Part shown: in pieces, positions 53,801 through 64,000 of the stretch
Layout of the letters: each line of letters begins with the position of its first letter
How positions within the stretch are numbered: the stretch's first letter is position 1
Assembly (NCBI GenBank): GCA_963514095.1
Contig: OY741268.1
Location: 2,022,001-2,086,000 of the forward strand
Origin: Eutrigla gurnardus
Taxonomy: Eukaryota; Chordata; Actinopteri; Perciformes; Triglidae
Direction of reading: 5' to 3'
Length of the DNA: 64,000 nt
The notes under the pieces: generated by a model
Databases searched by the model: none
What the model was told of the DNA's origin: nothing
The model's input: only the letters and a program-made list of their open reading frames with translations
Made by a program: the position numbers and the translations under genes

Positions 53801-54469
53801 GACCCACAACCTGTTATCTTTTCAACTCTGTCACAGACAGAACCACACCTAGCCCCCCCAGCCTATTTTTCCATCTACAACCTCCTTCCATCTTCTCTCC
53901 CAGATCCCTCCTGCTTTGTTCTCTGTTCTTGATTCTGCGTTTCAGTCTATGCGCATAGTGGAAAACAGAGAGCCCTACACTTGACTCAGGTTATGCAATT
54001 GGTCCGCTATTTGAGACCCCAGAATTTCGCCCACCCCGCCCCCCCAACCTCCATGCTCAGCCCAACAAGCTGAGCTCTTTGCTTTAACGTGGCTATGTTA
54101 CAAGCTGCCCCACACACCTCTGAGCGCTCTGCCTGGTTGTGTTGTTTTATGAATTGTGGAGCTCCTGTGACGGCCGCGCATTAGCCACACATTTCCTGCT
54201 TCCTCAACTTGTTTGTGTGACACATGGTGTCACTCACAGGAGCAAATGGGGAATGGTTGCTGCAATAAGCAGATTTACGTTGCTCCTGTTACGTCCCTAA
54301 ATTCAAACAATTTTGTCGACACAAACCAAGAAGCGCATTCCCCCCGTGAGGACTCTTTTGTAAATATGCTGATTGACTTTGTACAAAGTCATATGTTCAC
54401 ATGTTATTGTTATTGTTTTTTTTTAATCATATGTTTTCAACATAGACTGAAGTTTTTGCAAACAGAAAA

Positions 54470-54640
54470 GCAGACACCACAACAGTGACTACCCTGCTCC
54501 TCAGAGACATTGTCTGTCTGTTTGGGATCCCGCGCTGCATTAACAGCGACAAAGGCACCCATTTCAACTCCTCTATCACACGAGAACTCTGCAAGGAACT
54601 GTGTTCTTCTGTCTAAGCTCTGCACTAACAGGTGATCGCA
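54470..54640 (+). pseudogene. integrase core fragment
   Basis: The frame LLLRDIVCLFGIPRCINSDK then GTHFNSSITRELCKEL carries the second catalytic Asp block (SDxGxxF) of retroviral integrases. A following LQPGD phrase near 54,682 recalls the integrase C-terminal domain. Upstream and downstream parts are deleted or shifted. Confidence 0.65.
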
Positions 54641-55976
54641 GCCCACACGCCTCCCACTGATGGGGACTGTCACAACCTTCAGCCTGGTGATTTCAACCCT
54701 GAAGCAGTAGCGAAGGAACGCTCTCCAGCCCAGGTGGACCGGTCCATCTCAAATACTGCTGACCAACAACACTGTCATGAAGTGTCAAGGACACCCAACA
54801 TGGATCAACTCTTGACGCTGCAGAAGATCAACAGCTCAGCGGGATGCCAACATGGACCAGTGAAGATCAACAGCCCAGCAGGAGGACAACCCGGAGTGGT
54901 GCTGTTTTGACCAGATGCTGACGGAGGACACCAACATGGCTGCTGCTTGTGACCGGATTATCATTTCTGTGGCTCCCTTGCAGTAACAGTATTAAGCAAT
55001 GGGGACAGAAGGTTGCTTTGGAAGATCCCCCTCTTAATACTGAAACCACGGAGCCACCAGAAAAAGAAAAAAAAGAAGCATATTAGCAACATCTCGTCCC
55101 TCCTTGAATGCTCCATCCTTCAACAGAGACGGGAAACTGGACCCGATACATTTCTCACACATGACCAAATTATTTCTACAAACACTTATATCAACCTGCC
55201 TAGAATGATAGCTGACCAAAGCTCCAATTCTAACCATAACGGTTACACATGTGGAATCATCCCACATAATACCGATGAACTCTTCCCACTGATGACTCTG
55301 CCCATTTCTGAATGTGACACGTGCCATTTACTTCACCGGAATACACACATCTCACACCCATGAACTTTTTCCAGTTTTCACCTGAAATTAGAACTTTATC
55401 CTGCAAAATATCCATAAACAAGTGTCAGGCGTGCATGGATGCCCCTGCTACCGGAAGTGGCCATGACATGAATTTCAAATTGTCACTTCGTGCTTTCCTC
55501 CATGACCAAAAAGGACTTTAATAATTTGGACTTCAACCTCGTCTTCGCCTCCTGCCTACAGCTTTAGACAATCTTTTTAGCATCCCAGGGTGGCACCTGT
55601 GCAGTGATTTGTGTTGAATGTAGTACTTATGTGACAGATTATCATTGCACGCATTCAACACAATACTGATGAGGTGCACACCAGCAATATTAGCAAAAAC
55701 TTTTGAATGATTGGAAACAAATATAGAATAGATGTTTTTGTTGTTATGTTGGAATAATCTGTTTTTTTTATTACCTCTTATTATTTACTTATGTAAGAAC
55801 AATATGCAAAACTACAGCTAAGGTGACTGCTAAAATGATGGCTCAGTCAACTACCCACTTACCTGAAGAACCCTTTCATGATGTTTTTGATGAATTGATG
55901 TATTGTAATTTTCTTATTTCACTTGATAACATTTTCTTATGTATTTAGTGTTGTCCTATAGGACAAAATGGGGAAT
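54641..55976 (+). other. degenerate 3' interior and purine tract
   Basis: No intact frame with a known domain was found. A 25-bp phrase around AAGATCAACAGC is repeated near 54,825 and 54,862. AGGACAAAATGGGGAAT at 55,960-55,976 is the likely purine tract before the 3' LTR. Confidence 0.5.
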
Positions 55977-56466
55977 TGTAGAAGAAAATGTGTTACCTTA
56001 CAATTCTTATTTGTATCTCATACTAATATTCCTTTCTCTCGGAACATCAAATGTCCTGCTGAGCTGTATTCATTGTATTTAACCCTTGCCATCTTGATGA
56101 AAAGACCTTTTGATCTGTCCCCCTTCCTGGACCGTCTCCGAAACACCTTCATCTCACATACTTGATCAAGGCCTTCATGAATGACCCCTGTTGTGACACT
56201 ATGTAGAAAGAACCCAGCTGTTCTGAGGGAAGTCACACCTTTATGTTGTCTCAGGACATCTCTTCCTCTTGGGAGAGACGCGTATTGAATCTATGTAAAT
56301 CCACTGTTTAGACCTGCCCCTTTGGTTCTGTGTATAAAGTTATCCCTCACCTCACATATTTTAGAATGGACTGTGTGGCAACGCGACATTGCCCTTTCTC
56401 CACTGTCAGTGATTAAACCTCATTTGAACCAGCCACAGAATTGGACCTGAAGAGTTTTCTTCCACA
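55977..56466 (+). mobile_element. 3' LTR of the ERV-like element
   Basis: It is almost identical to 50,128-50,600 and ends CTTCCACA before TAGG. Few substitutions separate the LTRs, so the element is not ancient despite its reduced interior. Confidence 0.88.
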
Positions 56467-56831
56467 TAGGCTATGCAACAGACTGATCATAATGAATTTG
56501 TACTTCGTTACTTGTCACCTCTGATGCCAACATATGCAGTAAATAAAGTGAATAGTGTAAAAATCCACTCACAGCAAGCCATATGTTACTTACAGGAGAA
56601 ATAAAAACACTTTAAATTGCTACTGGCAGCTTTAAATGGTTGAATTCACATTCAAAAATATCTGAATTGAGGCTTCCGGTTTGGCTGATGGCGGAGTAAG
56701 TCGTGTTGCGGAGTCGCTCTCCCAGGCCTAAAATACTTACTCGCCCAGCAACTCAAAAACGTCAAATTTATTCAAGCAAAGGCCTGACGAGTGGAGGTAG
56801 AACCACCAAAGACGAGAGACGAAGGGAAAAA

Positions 56832-57878
56832 ATGCCAAAAGCACAAGAAAGGAACAACTCGCCGCCGAAAGCTAACGTTAGCAACGCCGGAGCAACGTTA
56901 GCTCAAGCTAACACTTGTAGCGGAGCGGCTGCAAGCCAGAGAAACCCCGCAACAAACACGGACTCTGGGGATATCATCAAGGCGATTAATGGGCTAAAAA
57001 ATGATATCAAGGGACACAATGATGGCCTGAAACAGGAAATTATTCAACTGAGGCAAGAAGTCAACGGGAAACTCGATAATCTGACAACGGCGGTGCAGAG
57101 CCTGTCGGACCGCGTTGACGAGGCAGAGTCCCGGGTGGAGCAGGTTGAAGGTTGGACGGAGGAGGCAACGGAGACGCTCTGTACGTATCTCAAACAGCAA
57201 AGATCCTTGCAGAAAAAATTAACGGACTTAGAATCTCGGTCGAGAAGAAACAATATACGCATCTTTGGGGTGGCAGAGGGGGAAGAGGGAAACTCGGTAC
57301 CACAGTTTATAGAGAAACTCATTAAAAGCGAGCTGCCACTATTACAAGACGTAGATCTGAAAATACAGCGGGCTCACCGGACCCTGGCGCCCAGATCGCG
57401 ACCCGACGCACCCCCGAGACCCATTGTGCTCAGCTTCTTGGAGTTTACCACCAAGGAGCTGATACTGAGAGAAGCGTGGAAAAAGAAGAAAATACAAGTG
57501 GGTGAAAGATTCATCTACTTTGACCATGACTATGCGTCGGAGATTGTAAAGAAGCGCAAGGAATATAACGTGGTCAAAAAAGCCCTAAAAGAAAAAGGTA
57601 TCCGCTTCCAGACACCGTACACAAACATGCGAATCCACTGGGACACGGGAGTCCGCACATACAGCACCGCACAGGAGGCACAGAGAGAGCTGAAGAAGCG
57701 CGGCTTCCCCGTGGAAGAACCGGAGCCGATCGATGGAGAGAGCTTCGCGGAAACGCGGCTTTTGGAGCGGATGGGATGGCAGCGGGTGGCTGGGCGCCGG
57801 GAGAAGGGGCACACCGCGGCCCAGAGAGCGAGGGCAAAGCTTCAGGAGTTCCAGAGAGGACACACCGAGGAAACATGA
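56832..57878 (+). CDS. L1 ORF1 protein (coiled coil plus RRM-like domain)
   Basis: I chose the ATG at 56,832 (MPKAQERNNSPPKANVSNAG); the frame is open further upstream but without an ATG. The 348-residue protein has a low-complexity N-terminus, a heptad-rich coiled coil at about residues 50-145 (LKNDIKGHNDGLKQEIIQLR, LTTAVQSLSDRVDEAESRVE), then RSRRNNIRIFGVAEGEEGNS, which begins the RRM-like domain, and a basic C-terminal domain (IKKRKEYNVVKKALKEKGI-type). L1 ORF1 proteins trimerise and bind the element's own RNA. The frame is intact. Confidence 0.92.
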   Translation: MPKAQERNNSPPKANVSNAGATLAQANTCSGAAASQRNPATNTDSGDIIKAINGLKNDIKGHNDGLKQEIIQLRQEVNGKLDNLTTAVQSLSDRVDEAESRVEQVEGWTEEATETLCTYLKQQRSLQKKLTDLESRSRRNNIRIFGVAEGEEGNSVPQFIEKLIKSELPLLQDVDLKIQRAHRTLAPRSRPDAPPRPIVLSFLEFTTKELILREAWKKKKIQVGERFIYFDHDYASEIVKKRKEYNVVKKALKEKGIRFQTPYTNMRIHWDTGVRTYSTAQEAQRELKKRGFPVEEPEPIDGESFAETRLLERMGWQRVAGRREKGHTAAQRARAKLQEFQRGHTEET

Positions 57879-58264
57879 ACGTGGATTTATATTGCATTAC
57901 CCGGTATGGAAACTTTAAACTCGAGACTCTGACGTGAGTTGTTATTTCTTTTCTTTTCTAAGCTCTACACAGAGCATGAAACGCCTGGGAGAGGCGACTT
58001 CCCCCTTTTTTTTTTTTTATTGTAAAAGTTGGACTAGTAGGATGGCTGAGTTGTTTTTTGACTCATTACCCACCCTTAACATTGGGCCCTCTCTAAGTGA
58101 GAGGCTGCTCCCTCGACCCACCAACGGGGTCGCAGTTGAGGGGCATCAAGATCTGCCCTCTTTTTTGGAGGTCTGTTCAAGTTCATGTTTGTGTTTTCTA
58201 ATTGCAGTTCATGTTAAGAGTTTGTTTTGTGGGGACACCAGCTTGCTTGTTTTAAAGAGTGTAC
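57879..58264 (+). other. spacer between L1 ORF1 and ORF2
   Basis: This 386-bp spacer has a T run at about 58,007-58,017 and no convincing frame. ORF2 probably begins at the ATG at 58,265. Confidence 0.6.
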
Positions 58265-61200
58265 ATGATACGTTCAAATAGTCTGAAATGTGCTTCCTTA
58301 AATGTGAATGGCCTGAGTAACCCTGTAAAGAGAAGTAAGGTACTTGCTAAAATGAAAAAGGATAAGGCGCAAATCATATTTCTTCAAGAGACTCATATGT
58401 CCAAAATCGAACACGAGAAGTTAAAGAGGTTTGGGTATTTAAACTCCTTTTTTAGCTCATGTGAAAACAGTCGGAAACGAGGTGTGGCTACCCTGATTTC
58501 CAACAATCTCAATTTTGAATTAATCATGGAAAAAAGTGATACGCAGGGTAGATATATAATCATTAAAGGAAGGATTGATAACATCCTTGTCACATTTGCT
58601 AATATATACGCCCCTCCAGAGAGCGATAGAAAATTCTTTAAGTCCCTGTTTCACATATTAACATCTGAAAGTGAAGGAGTATTAGTCTGCGCAGGGGACT
58701 GGAACACGGTCCTGAACCACTCTATAGACACAACAAGTATAAAAAGACATAAATGTCTTAAATCAAGAGATCTCAACTTGCTAATTCGAGAAACAGGTAT
58801 GTTTGATGTCTGGAGGAACCTGCATGCATCCGAAAAAGATTATACCCACTACTCAGCTACTCACCGGGTCCACTCCAGAATAGACTTCTTTTTGATGAAT
58901 ATTACAGATAGACACAGGGTGAGGGAATGTTCCATAGGAACAGCGGATATATCAGACCACAATGTAATTCATTTAAATATACATCTGAACGACAGACAGA
59001 AGTGTACGCTGTGGAGACTAAATATCAGTGTTCTAAACAAGGAAACCGTTGTTAAGGAGATTAAAAGAGAAATTAGCGAATCTATAAAAGATAATATGAC
59101 TGACCAAGTGGTCCCGACCATTTTATGGGACACAATCAAGGCAATAATGAGAGGGAAACTCATTTCAAGAACAGCATATCTAAAAAAATTGATGAGGTCA
59201 AAATATGATGAACTAGAGAAAACTTTGAGAAAACTAGAGAAGCAACAACCAAAAGATGAGGACGAAGGGTTAAAAAAACAGATTAAAGAGTTAAAAGTTC
59301 AAATAAATAATATTCTGAATGACGAATTGGAAAATAAATTGAGATTCACTAAGCAAAGCTTTTACGAATCAGGCCCAAAAGCAACTAAATTTCTAGCAAA
59401 ACGCCTTAGGGCTCAACAAATGAAACATACGGTACATAAAATTAGAGATCCCATAACTAATAGAATAACTTATGAACCAGATGAAATCCATAAAATTTTT
59501 CAAGATTACTATGAAGCTCTATATTCGCAGCCCAAAACTGTAGATGAAGAAAATGTTATACAATATTTGTCATCGTTAGACCTCCCCTCCATAGGAAAAC
59601 TTCAAAACGATGAATTAACTGTTCCCATCACAAAAAAAGAATTGGACATGGCTATCAGTAAACTGAAAGCAAATAAATGCCCTGGAAGTGATGGTTTCCC
59701 GAATGAATGGTACAAGATCTTTAAAGAGGACCTTGCTCCTGTTATGTTAGATTCATTTAATTGGACTCTAAAAAAAGCTGTGATACCACCATCATGGAAA
59801 GAGGCAGTGATATCAGCTATTCCGAAAGAAGGGAAAAACAAAGAAAATTGCGAATCATATCGTCCAATTTCTATTTTGAATGTAGATTATAAGTTGTTCA
59901 CGTCTATTATCTCTAAAAGAATTGAGCATCTCCTGCCTGACTTAATTAGTGAGGATCAGACTGGGTTTATAAAAGGACGTCAAACTCAAGACAACATCAG
60001 ACGAACTTTACACATCATAGAACAGATTGATAAAAAACATCTAAGTGCAGTACTGGCCAGTTTAGACGCAGAAAAGGCCTTTGATAGGGTCTCCTGGCCC
60101 TTTCTGTTTCGAGTGCTAGAGAGGCTGGGCTTCAATGGTCAATTTGTCCGGTGCATGCAGGCTCTTTACAGGGACCCAACTGCTAGAATAAAAATCAATG
60201 GCCATCTGACAGGCAGCTTTAAGCTACACAGAGGCACCCACCAGGGCTGCTGTCTTAGCCCCGCACTTTTTGCAATATTTATAGAGCCCCTAGCACAGAG
60301 TATAAGACAAAATAAAGAACTGAGAGGAATCAGCATAGCAAATGAGGACCATGTAATAGGACTCTTTGCGGATGACATTATTGTCTATCTCCAAGATCCC
60401 AATTCAACACTCCCTAAACTCATGGTGACTCTAGATGAGTTTGGTCAAAAGTCTGGTTATAAATTGAACATAGCTAAGACACAAATACTCTCTTTTAATT
60501 ATACACCAAGTAAAGATATTAGGCTGAAATATAAAGTGAAGTGGGAAGCAACATCAATAAAATACTTAGGAGTGTTAATTGGTCATAAACTCGATAAAAT
60601 ATATGAAATAAACTACAAAATAATAAATGACAAGATACAGGAAGACACTAAAAAATGGTCCACATTGGGGTTAGACTTTAGTTCAAGGATCGAGGCAGTG
60701 AAAATGAACCTGTTGCCAAGGTTACTGTACCTCTTTTTATCCTTACCTGTCAGAATCCCCGATTCACAGTTTTCAATGTGGGACAAACAGTTATCACGGT
60801 TTATCTGGGCTGGAGCAAGACCACGGGTAAGATTTAAAACACTTTAAATTGACAAAGAACATGGAGGCCTTGCAGTACCAAATCTAAAGGAATACTATTA
60901 TGCTGCCCAGATGAGATACTTTGGGCCCTAGTTTCGTAGACCAGGCGCAGTCAGCTTTCAGTGCACCTGCGCCGCGCCGACGGGGTGTGTCCGCCTGGAC
61001 TTTGCAAGTTTCGTGCACCGCGCAGGCTCGCGCAGGCTCGCAGGCTCGCGCAGGCTCGCGCAGGCACACCTCCCGTCTCGCCCACCGGCGCAAGTGGGAA
61101 AGAGGGAGGAGAAGAAGGCGTGAGTGGGAGACGAGGAGGAGACGAGGCGTGGACTGGGATTAACACAGCCGATTCAGATCTTCACCAATCAAATGAGCTC

Positions 61201-63037
61201 CTCTCCTCTCCTTTAATGTGTTAGGGGAGGTTCAGTGCAAGTTCCGTCACTTGACAACCCGATGACAGAAGCAGCGCCGCCGCTCCCACCACGCTCATCA
61301 CGCGCTGTGCGCGCGTATCATAATAATAACAATGCTGATATTATAAAAAACAGGAGAGAGAGGGAGATGTTTTGAGAGGCTGAGTTTCCGTTACGCGTGC
61401 CATCCGCCTTTGATCTGACGTCAGATGTGACGGGACAATCTATATAGATATAAATTCACGTGTTGATTCAATGAGTTGCATAGTGTTTGTTGTGATTATT
61501 TATTGCATTTAAATGTGCCTGGAACTGTGGAAACCTGCCTGTGAGGTCTCGGTGACGTGTACGCACTGCGCGCCGGTCCGCCAAACTTCCGATCCGCCAG
61601 CTGTGATTCGCATTGAATGAATGGACTTTATTTACGCCTTGCGCCTTGCGCCGAAAGTAGACCAGGTCGGAGCTGGCGAGCTTTCAGCGCAGTCTCGGCG
61701 AGGCTTTTTGCCACGAAACTTCCGCTACGCCAAGCTGAATCTGTGACGCCTCCCCCTGCTGCGCCGCCACACCCATCTTGGCATAGGCGATCTACCAAAC
61801 TGCCAAACTGACGGTGCGCAAGGCTTCGCGGGTCGAAACTTGCACTGCGCCGGCTGCGCCACCCTGCGCCGCCCTGCGCTGGTCTACGAAACTAGGGCCC
61901 TTTGTCTATTGGTGCTCTCCCGAATATCAAGCAAGGTGGAAGCACATTGAACTGAACTTGGTTAATTCTCCACCTCAAACCAGGTTAGGGGGAATTCAAC
62001 ACACAGACTACAAGGGAGAAAACCTAATCTTGGAGAATGCTTTTAAAAATTGGTATGAGATAGTTAAAAAATATAAATTAGAAGGAGACAGTAAACTTTT
62101 AACTTGGCCTTCTCAAACATCTCTGTTTAGGCCCGCTGTAACTGACACTACATTTGCAAGGTGGAGAGAAAAGGGGATTACAGCGATGTGTACACTCTTG
62201 GAGGGGAAAACTTTTGAAACTTTTGAAAAACTCAAAAGAGAATTTGGTTTAGAAAATGGTGACCTGTTTAGATACTTACAGCTAAGACATTTCTATGAGA
62301 CAGAAATCAAATGAGGAGTTTCTACAGAAGAAAACAAAGTGATTGAAGTATTTACTAATGCATATAAACGTATGCCTGTTAAGATTGTCTCTAAGCTGTA
62401 TAGAGGTCTACAAAAACAAAATGGAAGGAACTCACTGTATGTGAAATCAAAATGGGAACGAGAACTGAATATTGAACTGACTGAGTCTGATTGGCATTCT
62501 ATGTGCAGAACTCAACAAACCTCCACCAGCTCCAAAAGATGGAGGGAGTTTGGATGGAAGAATTTAATTCGATTTTTCATCACACCACACATCAAAAATA
62601 AACAAATAGGTGAACAGCAGCAATGTTGGAGAAAATGTGGGCAGATGAGTGCCAATCACACGCATGTTTTTTGGTCATGTGTAAAATTGCAGGAGTTCTG
62701 GGTCAAAGTGGTTCAGATTCTGGAAAATATTTTTTCTTACAGGATACCCAGAGACCCCCGGACTCTGTATTTGGGTTTGTTTCCAGAAGGCAGTATTCAA
62801 AAGAAGGACCTGTATCTTTTCAAAATATTGATCTTGGCATGTAAAAAGGCCATAACAAGAAACTGGTTGAAAAGTGACCCTCCAAGTCCAGGGCAGTGGC
62901 TGAATATTGTTGAGGAGATTTACTTGATGGAAAGACTGACTTACTATCTCAGAATGAAAGCAGGGACCTTGGACCAAAGGTGGCAGAAATGGTTTGTGTA
63001 TATGAAAAAAGAAGAGTCTAATATGCAGCAGACTTAA
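58265..63037 (+). pseudogene. L1 ORF2 endonuclease and reverse transcriptase
   Basis: The endonuclease has CASLNVNGLSNPVKR, IIFLQETHM (catalytic E), CAGDWNTVLNHSID and TADISDHNVIHLNI (SDH). RT has SYRPISILNVDYKLFTSIIS, DQTGFIKGRQTQDNIRRTLH, ASLDAEKAFDRVSWPFLFRV, GTHQGCCLSPALFAIFIEPL and GLFADDIIVYLQD (F-A-D-D, about 60,360). The frame is open to a TAA at 60,845, then continues as IDKEHGGLAVPNLKEYYYAA to 60,922, is split by the MITE, and resumes at 61,904 (VYWCSPEYQARWKHIELNLV). A second in-frame TGA is at 62,312. The Cys-rich end CWRKCGQMSANHTHVFWSC (about 62,625) matches the C-terminal motif of L1 ORF2. Total coding length is about 1,260 codons. Confidence 0.94.
60923..61900. mobile_element. 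Harbinger-type MITE, copy 2
   Basis: The ends GGGCCCTAGTTTCGTAGACC and the perfect complement are flanked by TTT at 60,920-60,922 and 61,901-61,903; the L1 frame continues across. It is 978 bp long and inverted relative to the copy at 10,250-11,411, sharing CGACGGGGTGTGTCCGCC, GACGTCAGATGTGACGGGAC and ATATAAATTCACGTGTTGAT. A GCGCAGGCTC unit is tandemly expanded at 61,019-61,065. No transposase. Confidence 0.95.
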
Positions 63038-63439
63038 TGGACAGTGATAAAAGCTGCAACCAGAGTGGTGTCCCCCACCTCTACTTGTTATTTGTTTTTT
63101 TGTTTGTTTTTTTTAAAGTTTTTCTTTATTCCTCCTTACTCACTTACATTCTGTTTTTCACCTTCTATCCTTTTGTTAACTTGCATTGTGGTGCAATGGC
63201 TCTTGTTTATGTAAAACAAAACAAAAAAGCAAAGTAAATAAAGAGTTAAAAAAAAAAATAAAAATATCTGAATTGAACACTCAATAAAACAACTTTTTGC
63301 AAAATAAACAACAGGTGCATGCTATGTCTAGCAAAAATAACTGCAAATGTGCTCTTGGTGGATCCTCCAGTAGTGACTTCTACATTTGCTTTGAGAATGT
63401 TCAGTGTAAATGTTTTTTGTTTTTTTTAAGATTATTTTG

Positions 63440-63645
63440 TCAGCTAGAGCGCCGTTCAAGCCTTTTTATTATTTTATTCATACAGTGTGGAAACAGGGAG
63501 AGAGAGAGAGAGAGAGGGAGAAGACATGCTGGAAACTGATCCCAGGCCGGGAGTCGAACCCCAGACCACCGCCTCGAGAACGTTGAGCCTCTGTACATGG
63601 GGCGGCTGCCCTAACCACTGTGCCACCGACCCCCCCAGTGTGGGA
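63440..63645 (-). mobile_element. tRNA-derived SINE
   Basis: On the minus strand the head GGGTCGGTGGCACAGTGGTT has a polymerase III A box (TGGCACAGTGG) and GGGGTTCGACTCCC at about 63,550-63,563 has a perfect B box (GGTTCGACTCC). A (CT)n tract (63,497-63,515) and a short AT-rich tail follow. The spacing, about 45 bp between boxes, fits a tRNA-related promoter. It lacks the cloverleaf of a functional tRNA. Confidence 0.85.
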
Positions 63646-64000
63646 AAACAACAATATGCATACGCAATGCAATGAAAGCAGATAATACAAACTTGATGCC
63701 AAATGGGGCTGATTGCCTGTTGCCCCAGACACGCAAGTTAGTTTAGAAACAATTTGTCCCTGAGTTGAAAAATCCCTGCATAGCAGAAGCAAACCAGAAA
63801 TAGTCTGCTTGGAGTCTGGATTACTTCACCAGCATTTAACCAACAAAAAAATTATTAGCTGCAGGTGTCCAACACGTCACTGAAGTTGAACAGAGTTAAA
63901 GGCAATAGAGTTTAGTCAAACAAGAATTTAAACCCAAGCTGGCTAGGAAAAGTTGAACTGAAAAAAGCCCAAATTCATAATTCTGGTGGATTCTCCACTT
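63646..64000. other. non-genic right flank
   Basis: I see no gene, repeat family or regulatory element that I can support here. Confidence 0.5.

Larger units (their letters stand above)
50128..56466 (+). mobile_element. ERV-like LTR retroelement, 6.3 kb, degenerate
   Basis: Two LTRs and a 4-bp duplication, TAGG (50,124-50,127 and 56,467-56,470), bound the element. LTR ends TGTAGAAG and CTTCCACA are imperfect inverted repeats. The interior has a minisatellite, a long T-rich noncoding tract, a protease-like fragment, part of a pol-associated region, an integrase fragment and a purine tract. No complete gag, RT or env is visible. It appears to be a deletion derivative that depended on other copies. 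Confidence 0.85.
56671..63259 (+). mobile_element. full-length L1-type LINE with 17-bp duplication
   Basis: AAAAATATCTGAATTGA stands at 56,654-56,670 and again at 63,260-63,276, directly after an A-rich tail (AATAAAGAGTTAAAAAAAAA). Between them are ORF1, ORF2 and a 3' UTR. Excluding the Harbinger MITE and its 3-bp duplication, the LINE is about 5.6 kb. The duplication and A tail are the signature of target-primed reverse transcription. ORF2 has two in-frame stops and the MITE, so the copy is inactive. Confidence 0.95.

Noticed and set aside
55013..55521. Possible envelope gene remnant in the ERV-like element
   Set aside because: Position fits, but I see no cleavage site, fusion peptide or membrane segment to support it.
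63540..63645. A tRNA gene
   Set aside because: A and B boxes are present but the sequence does not fold as a cloverleaf and is followed by a repeat tail, so it is a SINE.

Overview
The window looks like transposon-dense intergenic DNA from a ray-finned (teleost) fish. The assignment rests on the families present: fish-type L2 and L1 LINEs, EnSpm/CACTA elements with a tnp2-like transposase, PIF/Harbinger, Kolobok-like TTAA elements, a Gmr1-type gypsy element, endogenous-retrovirus-like LTR elements and a tRNA-derived SINE. I find no intact host protein-coding gene. Almost every long reading frame is a transposon protein, usually broken.

Layout. Positions 0.9-13.4 kb hold a broken + strand copy of a multi-exon, SAM-domain-like gene. 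It has been split by a hAT element (which contains a solo LTR) and by a pile of LTR retroelements: a retrovirus-like leader and gag with a 1.4-kb solo LTR inside, then a gypsy pol with a Harbinger MITE inside. Positions 13.4-15.8 kb are mostly featureless. From 15.8 to 50.0 kb runs one L2-type LINE cut into pieces: the esterase ORF1 and endonuclease are at 15.8-17.7 kb, the reverse transcriptase at 45.0-46.5 kb and the 3' end at 49.94-50.0 kb. The main insert is a CACTA element of about 27.2 kb (17,759-44,988). A second CACTA-like element (46,636-49,935) sits in the LINE 3' UTR. An LTR retroelement with both LTRs follows (50,128-56,466), then a nearly complete L1 with a 17-bp target-site duplication (56,671-63,259) that carries a second copy of the Harbinger MITE, and finally a SINE.

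Inside the large CACTA element two genes diverge from about 30.6-30.97 kb. The transposase runs rightward (C2H2 exon at 30,975-31,176, catalytic part at 42.5-44.66 kb). The SAM-like accessory gene runs leftward, down to about 18.1 kb. Two copies of an unusual composite element (18,668-25,263 and 26,747-29,929) interrupt the accessory gene. Each is bounded by 9-bp duplications, has TCCGAC-rich ends and carries oppositely oriented Harbinger transposase pieces. The transposase intron contains a broken gene for a nuclease-like, Cys-rich-tailed protein (31.7-41.3 kb). That gene was itself hit by a Gmr1-type retrotransposon, whose integrase lies before its reverse transcriptase, and by a palindromic TTAA element. 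Because insertion sites are bounded by recognisable duplications and the interrupted sequence resumes on the other side, the relative order of most insertions can be read directly.
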